Assembly: GCA_002345825.1 (NCBI GenBank)
Contig: DDWD01000163.1
Span: 1-47,268 of the forward strand
DNA: 47,268 nucleotides
Origin: Bacteroidales bacterium UBA2295
GTDB taxonomy: Bacteria > Bacteroidota > Bacteroidia > Bacteroidales > Tenuifilaceae
Reading direction: 5' to 3'
A program made the translations under genes and the position numbers. Shown piece by piece: positions 26,041 to 34,375 of the stretch. Positions within the stretch are counted from its first letter, which is position 1; each line of letters starts with the position of its first letter. The notes under the pieces were generated by a model. It had not been told where the DNA came from. It saw only the letters and a program-made list of their open reading frames with translations, and did not search any database.

Positions 26041-26203
26041 TTTTTCTTAAAGTATTTTTAAAATAATTCTATATTCAACTCTACTCCATTGCTATAGGTT
26101 GCATTTACTTATTCTTTAAAACGCAATAAATAAAGATACACCAGAGTACTTTATGTAGATGTGCCTTAAACCTTATTGAGCCAAAATTTCGAAACGATTA
26201 ATG

Positions 26204-26225
26204 TATGAGTCCACTCCGAAAAGTC
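26204..26225 (+). repeat. Left terminal inverted repeat
   Basis: Perfect inverted match over 22 bases to 26851-26872. Confidence 0.9.
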
Positions 26226-26850
26226 CTTTTACCCCTAAATCCCTGTCTGCCGAACAGGCAGGCCCTAAAGGGGACTTTTTAAAATGCTGATTTTTAGACT
26301 TCCCCCTGCCTGCTGCCATAGCCGTCAGGCTAACGAAGTTTAAATTTTGTATTACAGGGTCTTATGACTTTTTTATAGTACAGAGCAATCTAAAAGGCAA
26401 AAAAATCGAGGTGGAATGGACTAGAGAACGCTAGCAGCTTGCTATGAGCGAGGTGCGGTGGGATGGCAAAACGGGCGGGGGCGTTGGTGGGAATGCCAAA
26501 TCGTTAGCCCCATGTGCGAGGGCGCTTGCGTTCGATTTGGAACGGATTGGAATAATGCAGTTAGAATCAGAAAGCTTTGTACACCCATGGTGCTTTGGAT
26601 AAGAATTCCACTCGCTGCGTTTCAAATCGCTTACGTCGCCATGGGGCTTAGGATTTGGCAGGGCGCGTGGTAGCATTGTTTTGCCTTGATTCTTTGTTTA
26701 CTTTCTCATCAAGGAGAAAGTAAAAGAAGAATACAATGGGTTCTGAAACCCTTATTTTTGTTGGGGAAAACTGCTTAGCTTGACGGCTATGGCCTGCTGC
26801 AGGCAGACTTAAGGGCTCAGGGGTTAAAAAGGGTAAAATCAGCATTTTGA

Positions 26851-26872
26851 GACTTTTCGGAGTGGACTCATA
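26851..26872 (-). repeat. Right terminal inverted repeat
   Basis: Perfect inverted match over 22 bases to 26204-26225. Confidence 0.9.
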
Positions 26873-27156
26873 TATCGAACGTTAATTTCAGTCTTGATGA
26901 GTCTAGCGCAAAAATCGGATTACTTTGAAAAAAGGCACTAACAAGGGAAAGTTCATTTTAATACAGAAACTAAGACAACATCAGCCCTAAACACTTGCTC
27001 TTGAGCATAAAAAAGGATAGAAAACCTTGAAATAAGGATGATAATTTGCAATCATAAAACCAAAACAAACTGCTGTTAAACCTAGTATATATCAAGGTGT
27101 TAAACCATAAATAGTGTATCAAAATATAAAAACGCCAAAAAAAAGTGGAAAAACTC

Positions 27157-27186
27157 TTGGAATATCAAATCAAATCATCACCTTTG
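27157..27186 (+). promoter_or_regulatory. Putative promoter of the cold-shock gene
   Basis: TTG at 27157-27159 is followed after 19 bases by CACCTTTG (27179-27186), a 7/8 match to TAnnTTTG. This implies a leader of about 35-40 bases before the ATG at 27231. The leader is very AT-rich and could carry cold-responsive structure, but I cannot show this. Confidence 0.5.
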
Positions 27187-27230
27187 TAATGAAGTAATTT
27201 TAATTTATTTATCAATTTTCACAATTCGTT

Positions 27231-27431
27231 ATGAAAGGAAAAGTAAAATGGTTTGATGCAGCTAAAGGTTTTGGCTTTATTCAAACTGAAGAAGGCAATG
27301 ATGTATTTGTTCATTACACAGGTATTGCCAAAGAAGGTTTCAAACGTCTAGACGAAGGTCAGGATGTTGAATTCGAAATTACCGAAGGTAAGCGTGGCCC
27401 GCAGGCTACCAACGTTAATGTTATAGAATAA
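27231..27431 (+). CDS. Cold-shock (CspA-family) nucleic-acid-binding protein
   Basis: This single OB-fold protein binds single-stranded RNA and DNA and acts as an RNA chaperone in the cytoplasm. At 66 aa it has the family length, with MKGKVKWFDAAKGFGFI (RNP1 KGFGFI), DVFVHYTGI (RNP2), and the closing GPQATNVNVIE. The ATG at 27231 is unambiguous. It is monocistronic with its own terminator. Confidence 0.95.
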   Translation: MKGKVKWFDAAKGFGFIQTEEGNDVFVHYTGIAKEGFKRLDEGQDVEFEITEGKRGPQATNVNVIE

Positions 27432-27457
27432 ACGAGTTATTCTATATACTTACGCGA

Positions 27458-27490
27458 AAAGGCTTTGGTAAACAAAGCCTTTTTTCTTTT
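27458..27490 (+). terminator. Rho-independent terminator of the cold-shock gene
   Basis: AAGGCTTT and AAAGCCTT form a stem around a short loop, followed by TTTTTCTTTTT. It also lies just past the stop of the convergent gene at 27504, though that strand has a weaker T-run. Confidence 0.9.
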
Positions 27491-27503
27491 TATATATCCT
27501 ATC

Positions 27504-28109
27504 CTACAGGGTAAAGTTCACTCTAATCATTGGGTTTTGCGGATATGGCGAGAAGTTACTTCCCGAGAGTTCCCAGAGCAGCATAATGTTGAGCGCTGCC
27601 TTTTCGCCAATTTTTTGCCTATACCCAACCCCAGCCAAGTAAAGATCGACCCATGTTTTTCCCGTTGATGACCCACCGAATGGATCTAACATTCGCCTAT
27701 CGATAAGCAGGCGCTCGTACTCGGCGTGAAGCATAATGCCGCCGTGCATTTTCACAGGCAAAATATCGCTGAAATCGGGAACTGGTAGTATTTGCGTAAA
27801 TACAGAGCCGCCCCAAATATGACTATGGTATGCAGTTGCAGACTCGCCCCAAAAGTATCGCCGCTGACGATAATAGCTGTAACGACCACTAACCCCAAGT
27901 GACCATTGGGGAATTACCCAAATGCCACCCACCGGTATTACATCAAGCTGTGTAATATCTCCAATTGTCAATCCAAGTGATCCGCCCCAGAAAAACCTTT
28001 CCGAAAATTTTGGTGGAGTCTTCGTATTGGACTCTTGTGCGCTAACTGCAAAAGAACCAACAAGTATTGCAATCAGCATTGTTCGTTTCAGGTTGAAAAG
28101 TCTTTTCAT
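27504..28109 (-). CDS. Putative outer-membrane beta-barrel protein of unknown function
   Basis: The 201-aa protein has a signal peptide (TMLIAILVGSFAVSAQ) and then alternating short amphipathic strands separated by Gly-rich turns (FFWGGSLGLTIGD, WSLGVSGRYSYYRQR, GGIMLHAEYERLL, DLYLAGVGYRQKI), ending MIRVNFTL with the terminal aromatic pattern typical of outer-membrane barrels. Roughly eight strands could fit. I do not recognise a specific family. It stands alone, divergent from the SDR gene. Confidence 0.72.
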   Translation of the reverse strand: MKRLFNLKRTMLIAILVGSFAVSAQESNTKTPPKFSERFFWGGSLGLTIGDITQLDVIPVGGIWVIPQWSLGVSGRYSYYRQRRYFWGESATAYHSHIWGGSVFTQILPVPDFSDILPVKMHGGIMLHAEYERLLIDRRMLDPFGGSSTGKTWVDLYLAGVGYRQKIGEKAALNIMLLWELSGSNFSPYPQNPMIRVNFTL

Positions 28110-28220
28110 AAAAACAAAAAGCTAAATATTACACTTAAGAACATCGCAAATTAGCATAATTTTTGCTAACAAAAATACCATCAATAGAAAAAGGAGCACC
28201 CTTAACCAACGAAAGATTAC

Positions 28221-28228
28221 TACTTTTG
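28221..28228 (+). promoter_or_regulatory. Putative -7 box of the SDR-ankyrin operon
   Basis: TACTTTTG matches TAnnTTTG, 27 bases before the ATG at 28256. It is preceded by aaccaacgaaa (about 28204-28214), as before the PorE-like gene. Confidence 0.5.
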
Positions 28229-28255
28229 TTTTAACCAAAAACCTAAAAGACACTA

Positions 28256-28963
28256 ATGAATATTATTATTACTGGGGCATCGCAGGGTATTGGTTTCGAA
28301 CTAGCCACAAAGTTTGCTGCAAGCGGAAACCACAACATTATAGCCATTGCACGAAACGAGGCCAAGCTCAACAAGCTAAAAGATGTGTGTATTAGGCATA
28401 ATGCCCAAGCCAACCTGTACACAATCCCCTTCGACTTGGCATCAGCCGACTTGAACAGCACAAACCTTCTGCAGCTAATAAACACATATTTTGCAGACAT
28501 TGATATTCTGGTTAACAATGCTGGCTTTTTGGCCAACAGTACTCTCGAAAAACTATCGGATGACAATTTATGGAGGATGATTCGGGTAAACTTTGCTGCT
28601 CCAGCACAGCTTATCAGGTTGCTTTTGCCAATGATGAATAGGGGATCGCACGTGGTGAACATTAGCAGTATGGGTGGATATCAGGGAAGTGCAAAGTTTC
28701 CAGGGCTATCAATCTACTCGGCCACCAAGGCCGCGCTTGCGAGCCTCACCGAATGTCTTGCCGAAGAACAGAAAGAGACTGGCGTTGCATTTAACTGCCT
28801 TGCCCTTGGTGCCGTTGCCACCGAGATGCTTGCAGAGGCTTTTCCGGGTTACAAAGCCCCAATCTCGGCCAGCGAAATGGCCGATTTTATCTATAGCTTT
28901 GCCTCAACCGGTCACAAGTACTTCAACGGGAAAATTCTCCCAGTTACCTTGTCCACGCCCTAA
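28256..28963 (+). CDS. Short-chain dehydrogenase/reductase (SDR) family oxidoreductase
   Basis: The 235-aa cytoplasmic NAD(P)-dependent oxidoreductase has the glycine-rich motif TGASQGIG (6-13), NNAG (87-90), Ser 137/138 in NISSM, and the catalytic pair Tyr154/Lys158 in YSATK. It is complete for a classical SDR. The substrate cannot be told. Its stop is 21 bases before the ankyrin gene, so the two are probably co-transcribed, although their functions look unrelated. Confidence 0.92.
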   Translation: MNIIITGASQGIGFELATKFAASGNHNIIAIARNEAKLNKLKDVCIRHNAQANLYTIPFDLASADLNSTNLLQLINTYFADIDILVNNAGFLANSTLEKLSDDNLWRMIRVNFAAPAQLIRLLLPMMNRGSHVVNISSMGGYQGSAKFPGLSIYSATKAALASLTECLAEEQKETGVAFNCLALGAVATEMLAEAFPGYKAPISASEMADFIYSFASTGHKYFNGKILPVTLSTP

Positions 28964-28984
28964 ATAACCTTCATCATTTCAGCC

Positions 28985-30445
28985 ATGACTTTTCAACTAA
29001 AAAAATTTCAACTCCTCATTTTATTCATCCTTCTTGGGAGCCTACAAATATCAATAGCACAAAGATACAGCACCACAAATGGATTTGGAATTTATGCCGA
29101 TAAATTGACAACTTTAAGTGATCCTCAGGAAAATTACCTCGAAGAAGTTACGCTAATGTTTGTTCAGCAGGTTGACTCGGGTAACCTCAAGAGTGTTCAG
29201 TTCCTTTTAGAACTAGGAGTAGATCCAAACACTAGTTGGTACGAGACCACAGCACTTATGTACGCCTCACAACGTGGGCATTACGAAATTGCTCGCGAAC
29301 TACTTACCTATGGCGCTGAACTCGACACCAAAGACCCGTCAGGGCTCACTGCACTTCACTTTGCTGCATCGAGTTTTAACGATAGCATTGCCGAGCTGCT
29401 TGTGCTGAATGGTGCCAACCCCCACCCCATTAATATTTACGGGGTTTCTCCGTTGCATTACGCCAGTGCCTATGGTTACACATACATGGCCTATTTGCTG
29501 CTATACTATGGTGCGCAAATCGACTCAACCGATATGTACGGAAATACGCCCCTAATGGCGTCTGTTTACTCCGGAGCGCTAGAAACATCGGAATACCTCC
29601 TTGAAAGCTGGGCCGATGTGGATAAACCCGACTACAATGGGGTTACACCCCTGATGGTTGCAGCCCAGTTTAACGACACCACCATGATGCGACTGCTTAC
29701 CGATTACGGGGCTGATATCAACAAAAGCAACCTAAATAGGAGCACTGCCCTAGCCATTGCCATTTCAAATCAATCCGACGAGGCTATCAAATTTTTACTG
29801 GAACAAAATGCCGCCCTCAACAACCTCCCGCCCAAAGCGAGCTATGCTGATTTGGCTGTGAGAAAAGGTTACAAGGAACTCTCGTACTGGCTAGCTAAAA
29901 TGGGCAGCCCTGCTTCAAGCCAATTACAAACTCATTACATCTCGCCTGTAATAACCACAACCATCAACTCCAGTGATCTTTTCATGAGTACAGGGGCCGA
30001 AGGATCTCTGCTCCCATTCGGAATAAATTTTAGCTTAGACATAGGTTTTAGACCGTACCAAAAAGCGATAGTAGTGGAAGACACCTATGCTACCTACCAG
30101 TTCTTTGAAAGGCGATATATGGCAAGTGCAAGCATAGCCAAAGAGTTGGCACAGCTGGTTACCCCAAATAAATCAACCATTAGCTTTTCTTTGGGGATAA
30201 GAGGTTACACGTCGTGGGCTAGCTACAACTTCGAAAGTTCTGTTTACCAGGCAAAGAGCTACAGCTTTATCTCGCCCGAGATAAAAGCCACATTAACCAA
30301 AAAGAACTTTTACCTAGCGGCAAGCACATATTTCTTAAATATGGATTTCCTAAGGGAAAGCCCCCTAACATTCCGATTAACTGCTGGTTTTATCATCGAT
30401 TTCACGAAGCCCAAGATTAAGCAAAAAAAAGTTGAATGGTACTAA
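28985..30445 (+). CDS. Exported ankyrin-repeat protein with C-terminal barrel-like domain
   Basis: The 486-aa protein begins with a signal peptide (LLILFILLGSLQISIAQ). Residues about 55-310 hold roughly eight ankyrin repeats (TTALMYASQRGHYEIARELL, GLTALHFAASSFNDSIAELL, GNTPLMASVYSGALETSEYLL, GVTPLMVAAQFNDTTMMRLL). The last 160 residues are beta-rich (FGINFSLDIGFRPYQ, RYMASASIAKEL, FRLTAGFIIDFTK), resembling an outer-membrane barrel or periplasmic beta domain. Ankyrin repeats bind proteins, so a periplasmic scaffold or inhibitor role is plausible but unproven. It is followed by two small lipoprotein-like genes. Confidence 0.82.
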   Translation: MTFQLKKFQLLILFILLGSLQISIAQRYSTTNGFGIYADKLTTLSDPQENYLEEVTLMFVQQVDSGNLKSVQFLLELGVDPNTSWYETTALMYASQRGHYEIARELLTYGAELDTKDPSGLTALHFAASSFNDSIAELLVLNGANPHPINIYGVSPLHYASAYGYTYMAYLLLYYGAQIDSTDMYGNTPLMASVYSGALETSEYLLESWADVDKPDYNGVTPLMVAAQFNDTTMMRLLTDYGADINKSNLNRSTALAIAISNQSDEAIKFLLEQNAALNNLPPKASYADLAVRKGYKELSYWLAKMGSPASSQLQTHYISPVITTTINSSDLFMSTGAEGSLLPFGINFSLDIGFRPYQKAIVVEDTYATYQFFERRYMASASIAKELAQLVTPNKSTISFSLGIRGYTSWASYNFESSVYQAKSYSFISPEIKATLTKKNFYLAASTYFLNMDFLRESPLTFRLTAGFIIDFTKPKIKQKKVEWY

Positions 30446-30488
30446 TAAGTATGGAATCTAGAAACAATCATTTACATCATAATAAGAA

Positions 30489-30899
30489 ATGAGAAATGCA
30501 TCCTTAAAAATTCTTGTTTGCCTCATTATTACCCTTACACTAGTTAACACCCAAAGTTGCGAACTGCTTGGTGTTAATCCTCATTCACCCTGCTTGACTA
30601 AATACCCTGAGGGCTACGGAATAACAGCTTTAATCACGCTTAATGCGGAAAACCCGGAAATTCGTGTAGCAGTATACAAAGGATCATTGGAGAGCACTAA
30701 TCTTAGATACGAGAAAACCCTGAGCAAGCACGTTCGAGAACTTTGGCTTCAAACAGACATTCAGTACACCGCAATTGCATTTTACCAAAAGGATGGAAGA
30801 ACATATCAAGTGGTTGGTGGAATAAAACCTTACGTTTCCCAATCGGGAAAATGCTACTATGTAAACAATACAGTTATTGATCTTAGACTTAAGGATTAG
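30489..30899 (+). CDS. Small putative lipoprotein, paralogue of the next gene
   Basis: The 136-aa protein has a hydrophobic leader (ILVCLIITLTLVNTQSC) with Cys in lipobox-like position, then a beta-rich domain. It shares with its neighbour the pattern ENPEI/V, a YxVG/YKGS turn, a DGR motif, a Cys-Tyr-x-V near the end, and a final V-x-LR-hK. No family recognised. It lies 43 bases after the ankyrin gene and 2 bases before its paralogue. Confidence 0.72.
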   Translation: MRNASLKILVCLIITLTLVNTQSCELLGVNPHSPCLTKYPEGYGITALITLNAENPEIRVAVYKGSLESTNLRYEKTLSKHVRELWLQTDIQYTAIAFYQKDGRTYQVVGGIKPYVSQSGKCYYVNNTVIDLRLKD

Positions 30900-30901
30900 C
30901 T

Positions 30902-31357
30902 ATGGACACCTTCACCCTGAGAAAATTAGGATTCACATCAACTAAAGGGTTCCTTACCGTTTCACTCATTGTTAGTGTTATTGGTCTTAAAAGCTGTGCC
31001 ATTGAAAGCATTACAGAGTTTAAATGCTCCGAATGCTACACCGAAGAGCCCTCGCACTCCTGGGTTGATCTTAAAGTTACAATAGACGTTGAAAATCCTG
31101 AGGTTCCCATTACAATATACGTTGGGCCACCCGAAAATGAAGTAATTTACTCGTATGAGTTGGCTAACGAAACACCTTACAAAGTGCAAGTTAAAAACGA
31201 AACAGCCTATACTGTAAAGGCTGAATATAGGGTCGATGGAAGAAGTCGCATCGTTTTTAACCAAATAAAAACCAAAATGTATTACGATTACGAGTCGTGC
31301 AGCGAACCCTGCTATTGGGTATCGGATAAAACGGTTAACCTGAGAATTAAAAATTAA
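30902..31357 (+). CDS. Small putative lipoprotein, paralogue of the preceding gene
   Basis: The 151-aa protein has a leader ending VSVIGLKSC and a Cys-rich start (CSECYT), then a domain aligning over about 90 residues with its neighbour (VDLKVTIDVENPEV against ITLNAENPEI; EYRVDGRSR against FYQKDGRTY; CYWVSDKTVNLRIKN against CYYVNNTVIDLRLKD). Conserved Cys pairs suggest disulfides in the periplasm or at the surface. Its last 11 bases overlap the 3' end of the convergent DNA glycosylase gene. Confidence 0.74.
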   Translation: MDTFTLRKLGFTSTKGFLTVSLIVSVIGLKSCAIESITEFKCSECYTEEPSHSWVDLKVTIDVENPEVPITIYVGPPENEVIYSYELANETPYKVQVKNETAYTVKAEYRVDGRSRIVFNQIKTKMYYDYESCSEPCYWVSDKTVNLRIKN

Positions 31358-32075
31358 CCTCAATATTTCCTTTCAGAAAGGCCTGCCTAACATCCTCGGG
31401 AAATCGTTCAATGGCGTAGCGCAGCATGGTGCGAGGCATACTACGGTAGTGCTTAACGAGGAAACGATACTCCACCTCATAGTCCCTTTTCCCCACCTCG
31501 CGCAGCATCCAGCCAACGGCCTTGTGGATTAAGTCGTGCCGGTGATTAAGCAGTATCTCCGATAACCGTAGGGCTTCATCAAACTGATTGTTCCGAATAA
31601 AATACAGGGTGGCAATAATTGAAATCCGTTGAACCCACAGGTTTTCCGACTGGGCAAAATTGTAAAGCAGCTGCCTGTCACTATTCATCAAATGAGCACC
31701 CAGTATAAGATGAGCCGACGAGTCGACTAAATCCCAGTTATTTACACGCTCAATGTTGCGCAGGTAAACATCCACAATATCATTCTTTTCGCTCTGGCTT
31801 TTACTCTTCTGATACTTTAGTACCATCATAAATAGGGCGGTTAGCCTATACTCGTGAATAGGTTCATTGAGAAGGCTCTCCACTTCGGTTAACGAGATTT
31901 GCTGATAAAACTTTTTGGCAACCGCACGCTGATTGGGAACGGTAACGCCAATAAACTCATCCCCCTCGCCATAGCCCCCGGGAAAGGCTTGGAAAAATTT
32001 GTATAATCCCTCAACCCCTCGCTTATTATTGGCAAACTCCCTAAGAGCGCACTTTACTTCATGGCTACTGTCCAT
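31347..32075 (-). CDS. DNA alkylation repair protein, AlkD-like glycosylase
   Basis: AlkD excises cationic alkylated bases (3-methyladenine, 7-methylguanine) using HEAT-like repeats. The 242-aa helical protein has NNWDLVDSS with Trp114 and Asp118, spaced as the Trp109/Asp113 pair of the Bacillus AlkD, and Trp189 in HKAVGWMLREVGKR, matching Trp187. Catalytic residues therefore look intact. It is the last gene of the four-gene minus-strand operon, 36 bases after the SWIM gene. It overlaps the convergent lipoprotein gene by 11 bases. Confidence 0.9.
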   Translation of the reverse strand: MDSSHEVKCALREFANNKRGVEGLYKFFQAFPGGYGEGDEFIGVTVPNQRAVAKKFYQQISLTEVESLLNEPIHEYRLTALFMMVLKYQKSKSQSEKNDIVDVYLRNIERVNNWDLVDSSAHLILGAHLMNSDRQLLYNFAQSENLWVQRISIIATLYFIRNNQFDEALRLSEILLNHRHDLIHKAVGWMLREVGKRDYEVEYRFLVKHYRSMPRTMLRYAIERFPEDVRQAFLKGNIEVNF

Positions 32076-32111
32076 AGCAAACTAATCTACACAATACTAC
32101 AAATTGGAATA

Positions 32112-33830
32112 TTACACTTTCGCCAACTCCTCCATTAGCGCTTTGCGCTTGTGATAGAGCCTACGGAGTTCATCAATCACAAAGTTTGCCTTGTCCCTCT
32201 CTCCCATCTTTATCATTCTTCGTAAATAGCGACAAGCATTTTGGTAATGATTTCGGCCCACATTAACCTTCATATCTTTTAGGATGGCCATTTGGTAAAG
32301 CTCTGCCACCTCCGAGGGAAACTCTTTAACCAAGAAGTGCGAGTAAACATCGATGGCGTGGAGCGAAACATTCTTTTGAACTATGGCCAGCAGATCGGGC
32401 CAACGCTCTTCCCAAATGTAAATTTGAGCCACGGTAGTGGGATCGCCCAAACGACTCTTGCTTTTAATCTCCTTAATTAGCCCATCAACATAACCATTCC
32501 ACTGATCCTTAGCAATACTCTTTTTCAGCACATCAAAGTAAGGTTTTCTATCCATATGACTTTCGAGGAATAGCGTTCGTGAAAGTTCAAGCACCTTATC
32601 ATCATCTTTCTGCTTTTGGTAAACCTTTAGTAGCAGCTGCTTCCAGTCATTTACCAAGCCCTGCAGTCGCCCCTTGTGAGCCATAATGCCTTGCTGGCAA
32701 AGCGAGATGGCCTTATCAAAATCTTTGTTTTCAATGGCCTTTTCTATTACTGCCTTGCGAAAATCGGGGTTCGAAACATTTTCCTCCATATACTTTTCGG
32801 CCTGCTCATCACCCTCTGTTTTTCTTATTAGACTTAACCTAATACGCTGAGCTTGCCTGTAATCCCAATCCCAACCCAAATCATCTCTCTCGGGCTTTAT
32901 GGTATCAAGCAGCTCGTATATTTGCTTTACCTCCTCATCAGACGATTGAATCTCCACAGCAATAGTAAGCATTGAAGAGTGCCAGTCCCAACCCACGAAA
33001 ATCTTTTTCTTGTAAGATTTTATACAGTATTCAAAAAGGTATTTCCTAATCTTCTCGGGCAATTCCAATACCGATATTGCGTGAAGAATACTTATGCTGG
33101 ATTCAATACTGGTTCCAATATCGGCATTGCTATCGTCGGAGTAGTCGAGGGCTTTGGTCATCTCCTCCAAAATGGCCATGGCCATATACATAGCCGATTC
33201 GGTATTACCAGAACTTAGCAGCTGCTCGGCATTCTGCACCATTTGGTAAACCTCATTACCAGCATTCCGAGCCTCGTAGTAATCGATATACCCCTTTCGG
33301 CCTTTAGCATCTTGGAGAATAGCCTTAACCTGCTTAGCATAAAGTTCCTTTGATTCGGGGATAATGCGATATGCGTGCCTACCCACAAACAGCTGCCTGA
33401 AGTTCCTGTCGCTTTCACATTTTTCGCGAACAAAATCTTTCAGCTCTTCATACGGCATTTTACCCAGCAGCTCATCCACCTGTTCGGCCACTCCTTTTCG
33501 CTTTGATTTGGGCTTTTCCTTTGATTTTGCAGGTTTTTTCTCCTTTAGTTCTAATCCTAGTTCATCCTTCTGAAGGTAGAAAAGGGCTGCCACCACATGC
33601 TTGCAAACGGGTCCAAAATCGTATGGGCAGGTACACACAAACTCGGTCACCTCATTGTTATCAATCTTTAAGTTCACAACATAGGTCTCAGTACCCTCAA
33701 CCAGCAGCTCATATTCTCCGGGTGAAATTAGTTCGGGCTCACCAACGTGGCCTTTCTTGAAATACTGCAAGCCCCGTTTTAGGATTGTCTCATCGATATA
33801 CTGTTCAAATGAGTCTAATGGGATTTTCAT
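32112..33830 (-). CDS. SWIM zinc-finger protein with helical-repeat C-terminus
   Basis: The 572-aa protein has a SWIM zinc finger near its N-terminus: Cys66-Thr-Cys68, seven residues, then Cys76-Lys-His78. A Lys-rich linker (about 98-118; KKPAKSKEKPKSKRKG) follows, then a long all-helical part reminiscent of TPR repeats. SWIM fingers bind DNA or proteins and are found in Rad51-paralogue partners and SWI2/SNF2 proteins; bacterial stand-alone versions are poorly characterised. It starts 2 bases after the preceding gene and lies upstream of AlkD, which hints at a DNA-related role, but this is inference. Confidence 0.85.
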   Translation of the reverse strand: MKIPLDSFEQYIDETILKRGLQYFKKGHVGEPELISPGEYELLVEGTETYVVNLKIDNNEVTEFVCTCPYDFGPVCKHVVAALFYLQKDELGLELKEKKPAKSKEKPKSKRKGVAEQVDELLGKMPYEELKDFVREKCESDRNFRQLFVGRHAYRIIPESKELYAKQVKAILQDAKGRKGYIDYYEARNAGNEVYQMVQNAEQLLSSGNTESAMYMAMAILEEMTKALDYSDDSNADIGTSIESSISILHAISVLELPEKIRKYLFEYCIKSYKKKIFVGWDWHSSMLTIAVEIQSSDEEVKQIYELLDTIKPERDDLGWDWDYRQAQRIRLSLIRKTEGDEQAEKYMEENVSNPDFRKAVIEKAIENKDFDKAISLCQQGIMAHKGRLQGLVNDWKQLLLKVYQKQKDDDKVLELSRTLFLESHMDRKPYFDVLKKSIAKDQWNGYVDGLIKEIKSKSRLGDPTTVAQIYIWEERWPDLLAIVQKNVSLHAIDVYSHFLVKEFPSEVAELYQMAILKDMKVNVGRNHYQNACRYLRRMIKMGERDKANFVIDELRRLYHKRKALMEELAKV

Positions 33831-33832
33831 AA

Positions 33833-34375
33833 CTATATAGATTTTGGCATATTGAAAACAGAATCTAAGTGGTTTGACCTTCGATGTAAAACATCGAGGT
33901 AGCTATTAATTTTTTCTTCATACTCGATATGGTAGTCGGGATGCAACTTTTTTAAAAGGGTAAGCACCCTGCGCACAGTTGATGCGACCTTGGAATCAAA
34001 TGAAGTAAAGCATGTGCCCAATGATCCCGAATAATGTCTGAACACATCGTCGAGTATATACATCAGCAGGTCAGCCTCCAGCTTCTTGTTTTTTGATATT
34101 TTGGCAAACTCGCTAACCCGCTTATTGCATGCACCAATCATATTGGCCATACGAAGCTCCTCGGAGAATCCTTTGTAACGTTTAATCCACAATTTATCGA
34201 TATCCTCAATGGCCTTTTGGTACAATTCTACTTCGCCCTCCTGCTTATCGAAGAAATGCACCGATAGGTAGTCGTAATACTCCTTTCGCGATGCCATGGC
34301 AATAACGATCTCGGCCAGTTCACTTTTTGAGTAGGCATTAACCAATGCCTTAATTTCTGTCTTACTACGCTTCAT
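33833..34375 (-). CDS. Conserved-looking 180-aa helical protein of unknown function
   Basis: I do not recognise a family. The protein is charged and mostly helical (ELAEIVIAMASRKEYYDYLSVHFF, KNKKLEADLLMYILDDVFRHY, ASTVRRVLTLLKKL). There is no signal peptide or membrane helix, so it is cytoplasmic. Its first 11 bases overlap the end of the hydrolase gene and it stops 2 bases before the SWIM gene, so it is tightly coupled to both. Confidence 0.8.
   Translation of the reverse strand: MKRSKTEIKALVNAYSKSELAEIVIAMASRKEYYDYLSVHFFDKQEGEVELYQKAIEDIDKLWIKRYKGFSEELRMANMIGACNKRVSEFAKISKNKKLEADLLMYILDDVFRHYSGSLGTCFTSFDSKVASTVRRVLTLLKKLHPDYHIEYEEKINSYLDVLHRRSNHLDSVFNMPKSI

Larger units (their letters stand above)
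26204..26872. mobile_element. MITE-like non-coding element with 22-bp terminal inverted repeats
   Basis: The 22 bases at 26204-26225 (starting TATGAGTCCACTCCGAAAAG) are perfectly inverted at 26851-26872. Homology between the arms continues inward: AAAATGCTGATTTT at 26281 pairs with 26835-26848, and CCATAGCCGTCAGGCTAA (26316-26333) pairs with TTAGCTTGACGGCTATGG (26775-26792) with one mismatch. The left arm carries an extra segment of about 55 bp (26226-26280) with its own hairpin. No transposase or sensible protein is encoded. Flanks resemble each other only loosely (TCGAAACGATTAAT versus TCGAACGTTAAT), so no clean target duplication is proven. Confidence 0.72.
25981..27230. other. Long intergenic interval between blaI and the cold-shock gene
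   Basis: The interval holds the BlaI operators and promoter at its left end, the inverted-repeat element at 26204-26872, an AT-rich stretch (26873-27150) in which I see no gene, and the cold-shock promoter at 27157-27186. Short open frames inside it show no domain or normal codon pattern. Confidence 0.7.

Noticed and set aside
26431..26845. Short open frames inside the inverted-repeat element as a transposase remnant
   Set aside because: None shows a transposase motif or DDE/HUH signature; the element looks non-coding.
28243..28662. Minus-strand 139-codon frame
   Set aside because: It is antisense to the SDR gene, whose cofactor and catalytic motifs are complete.
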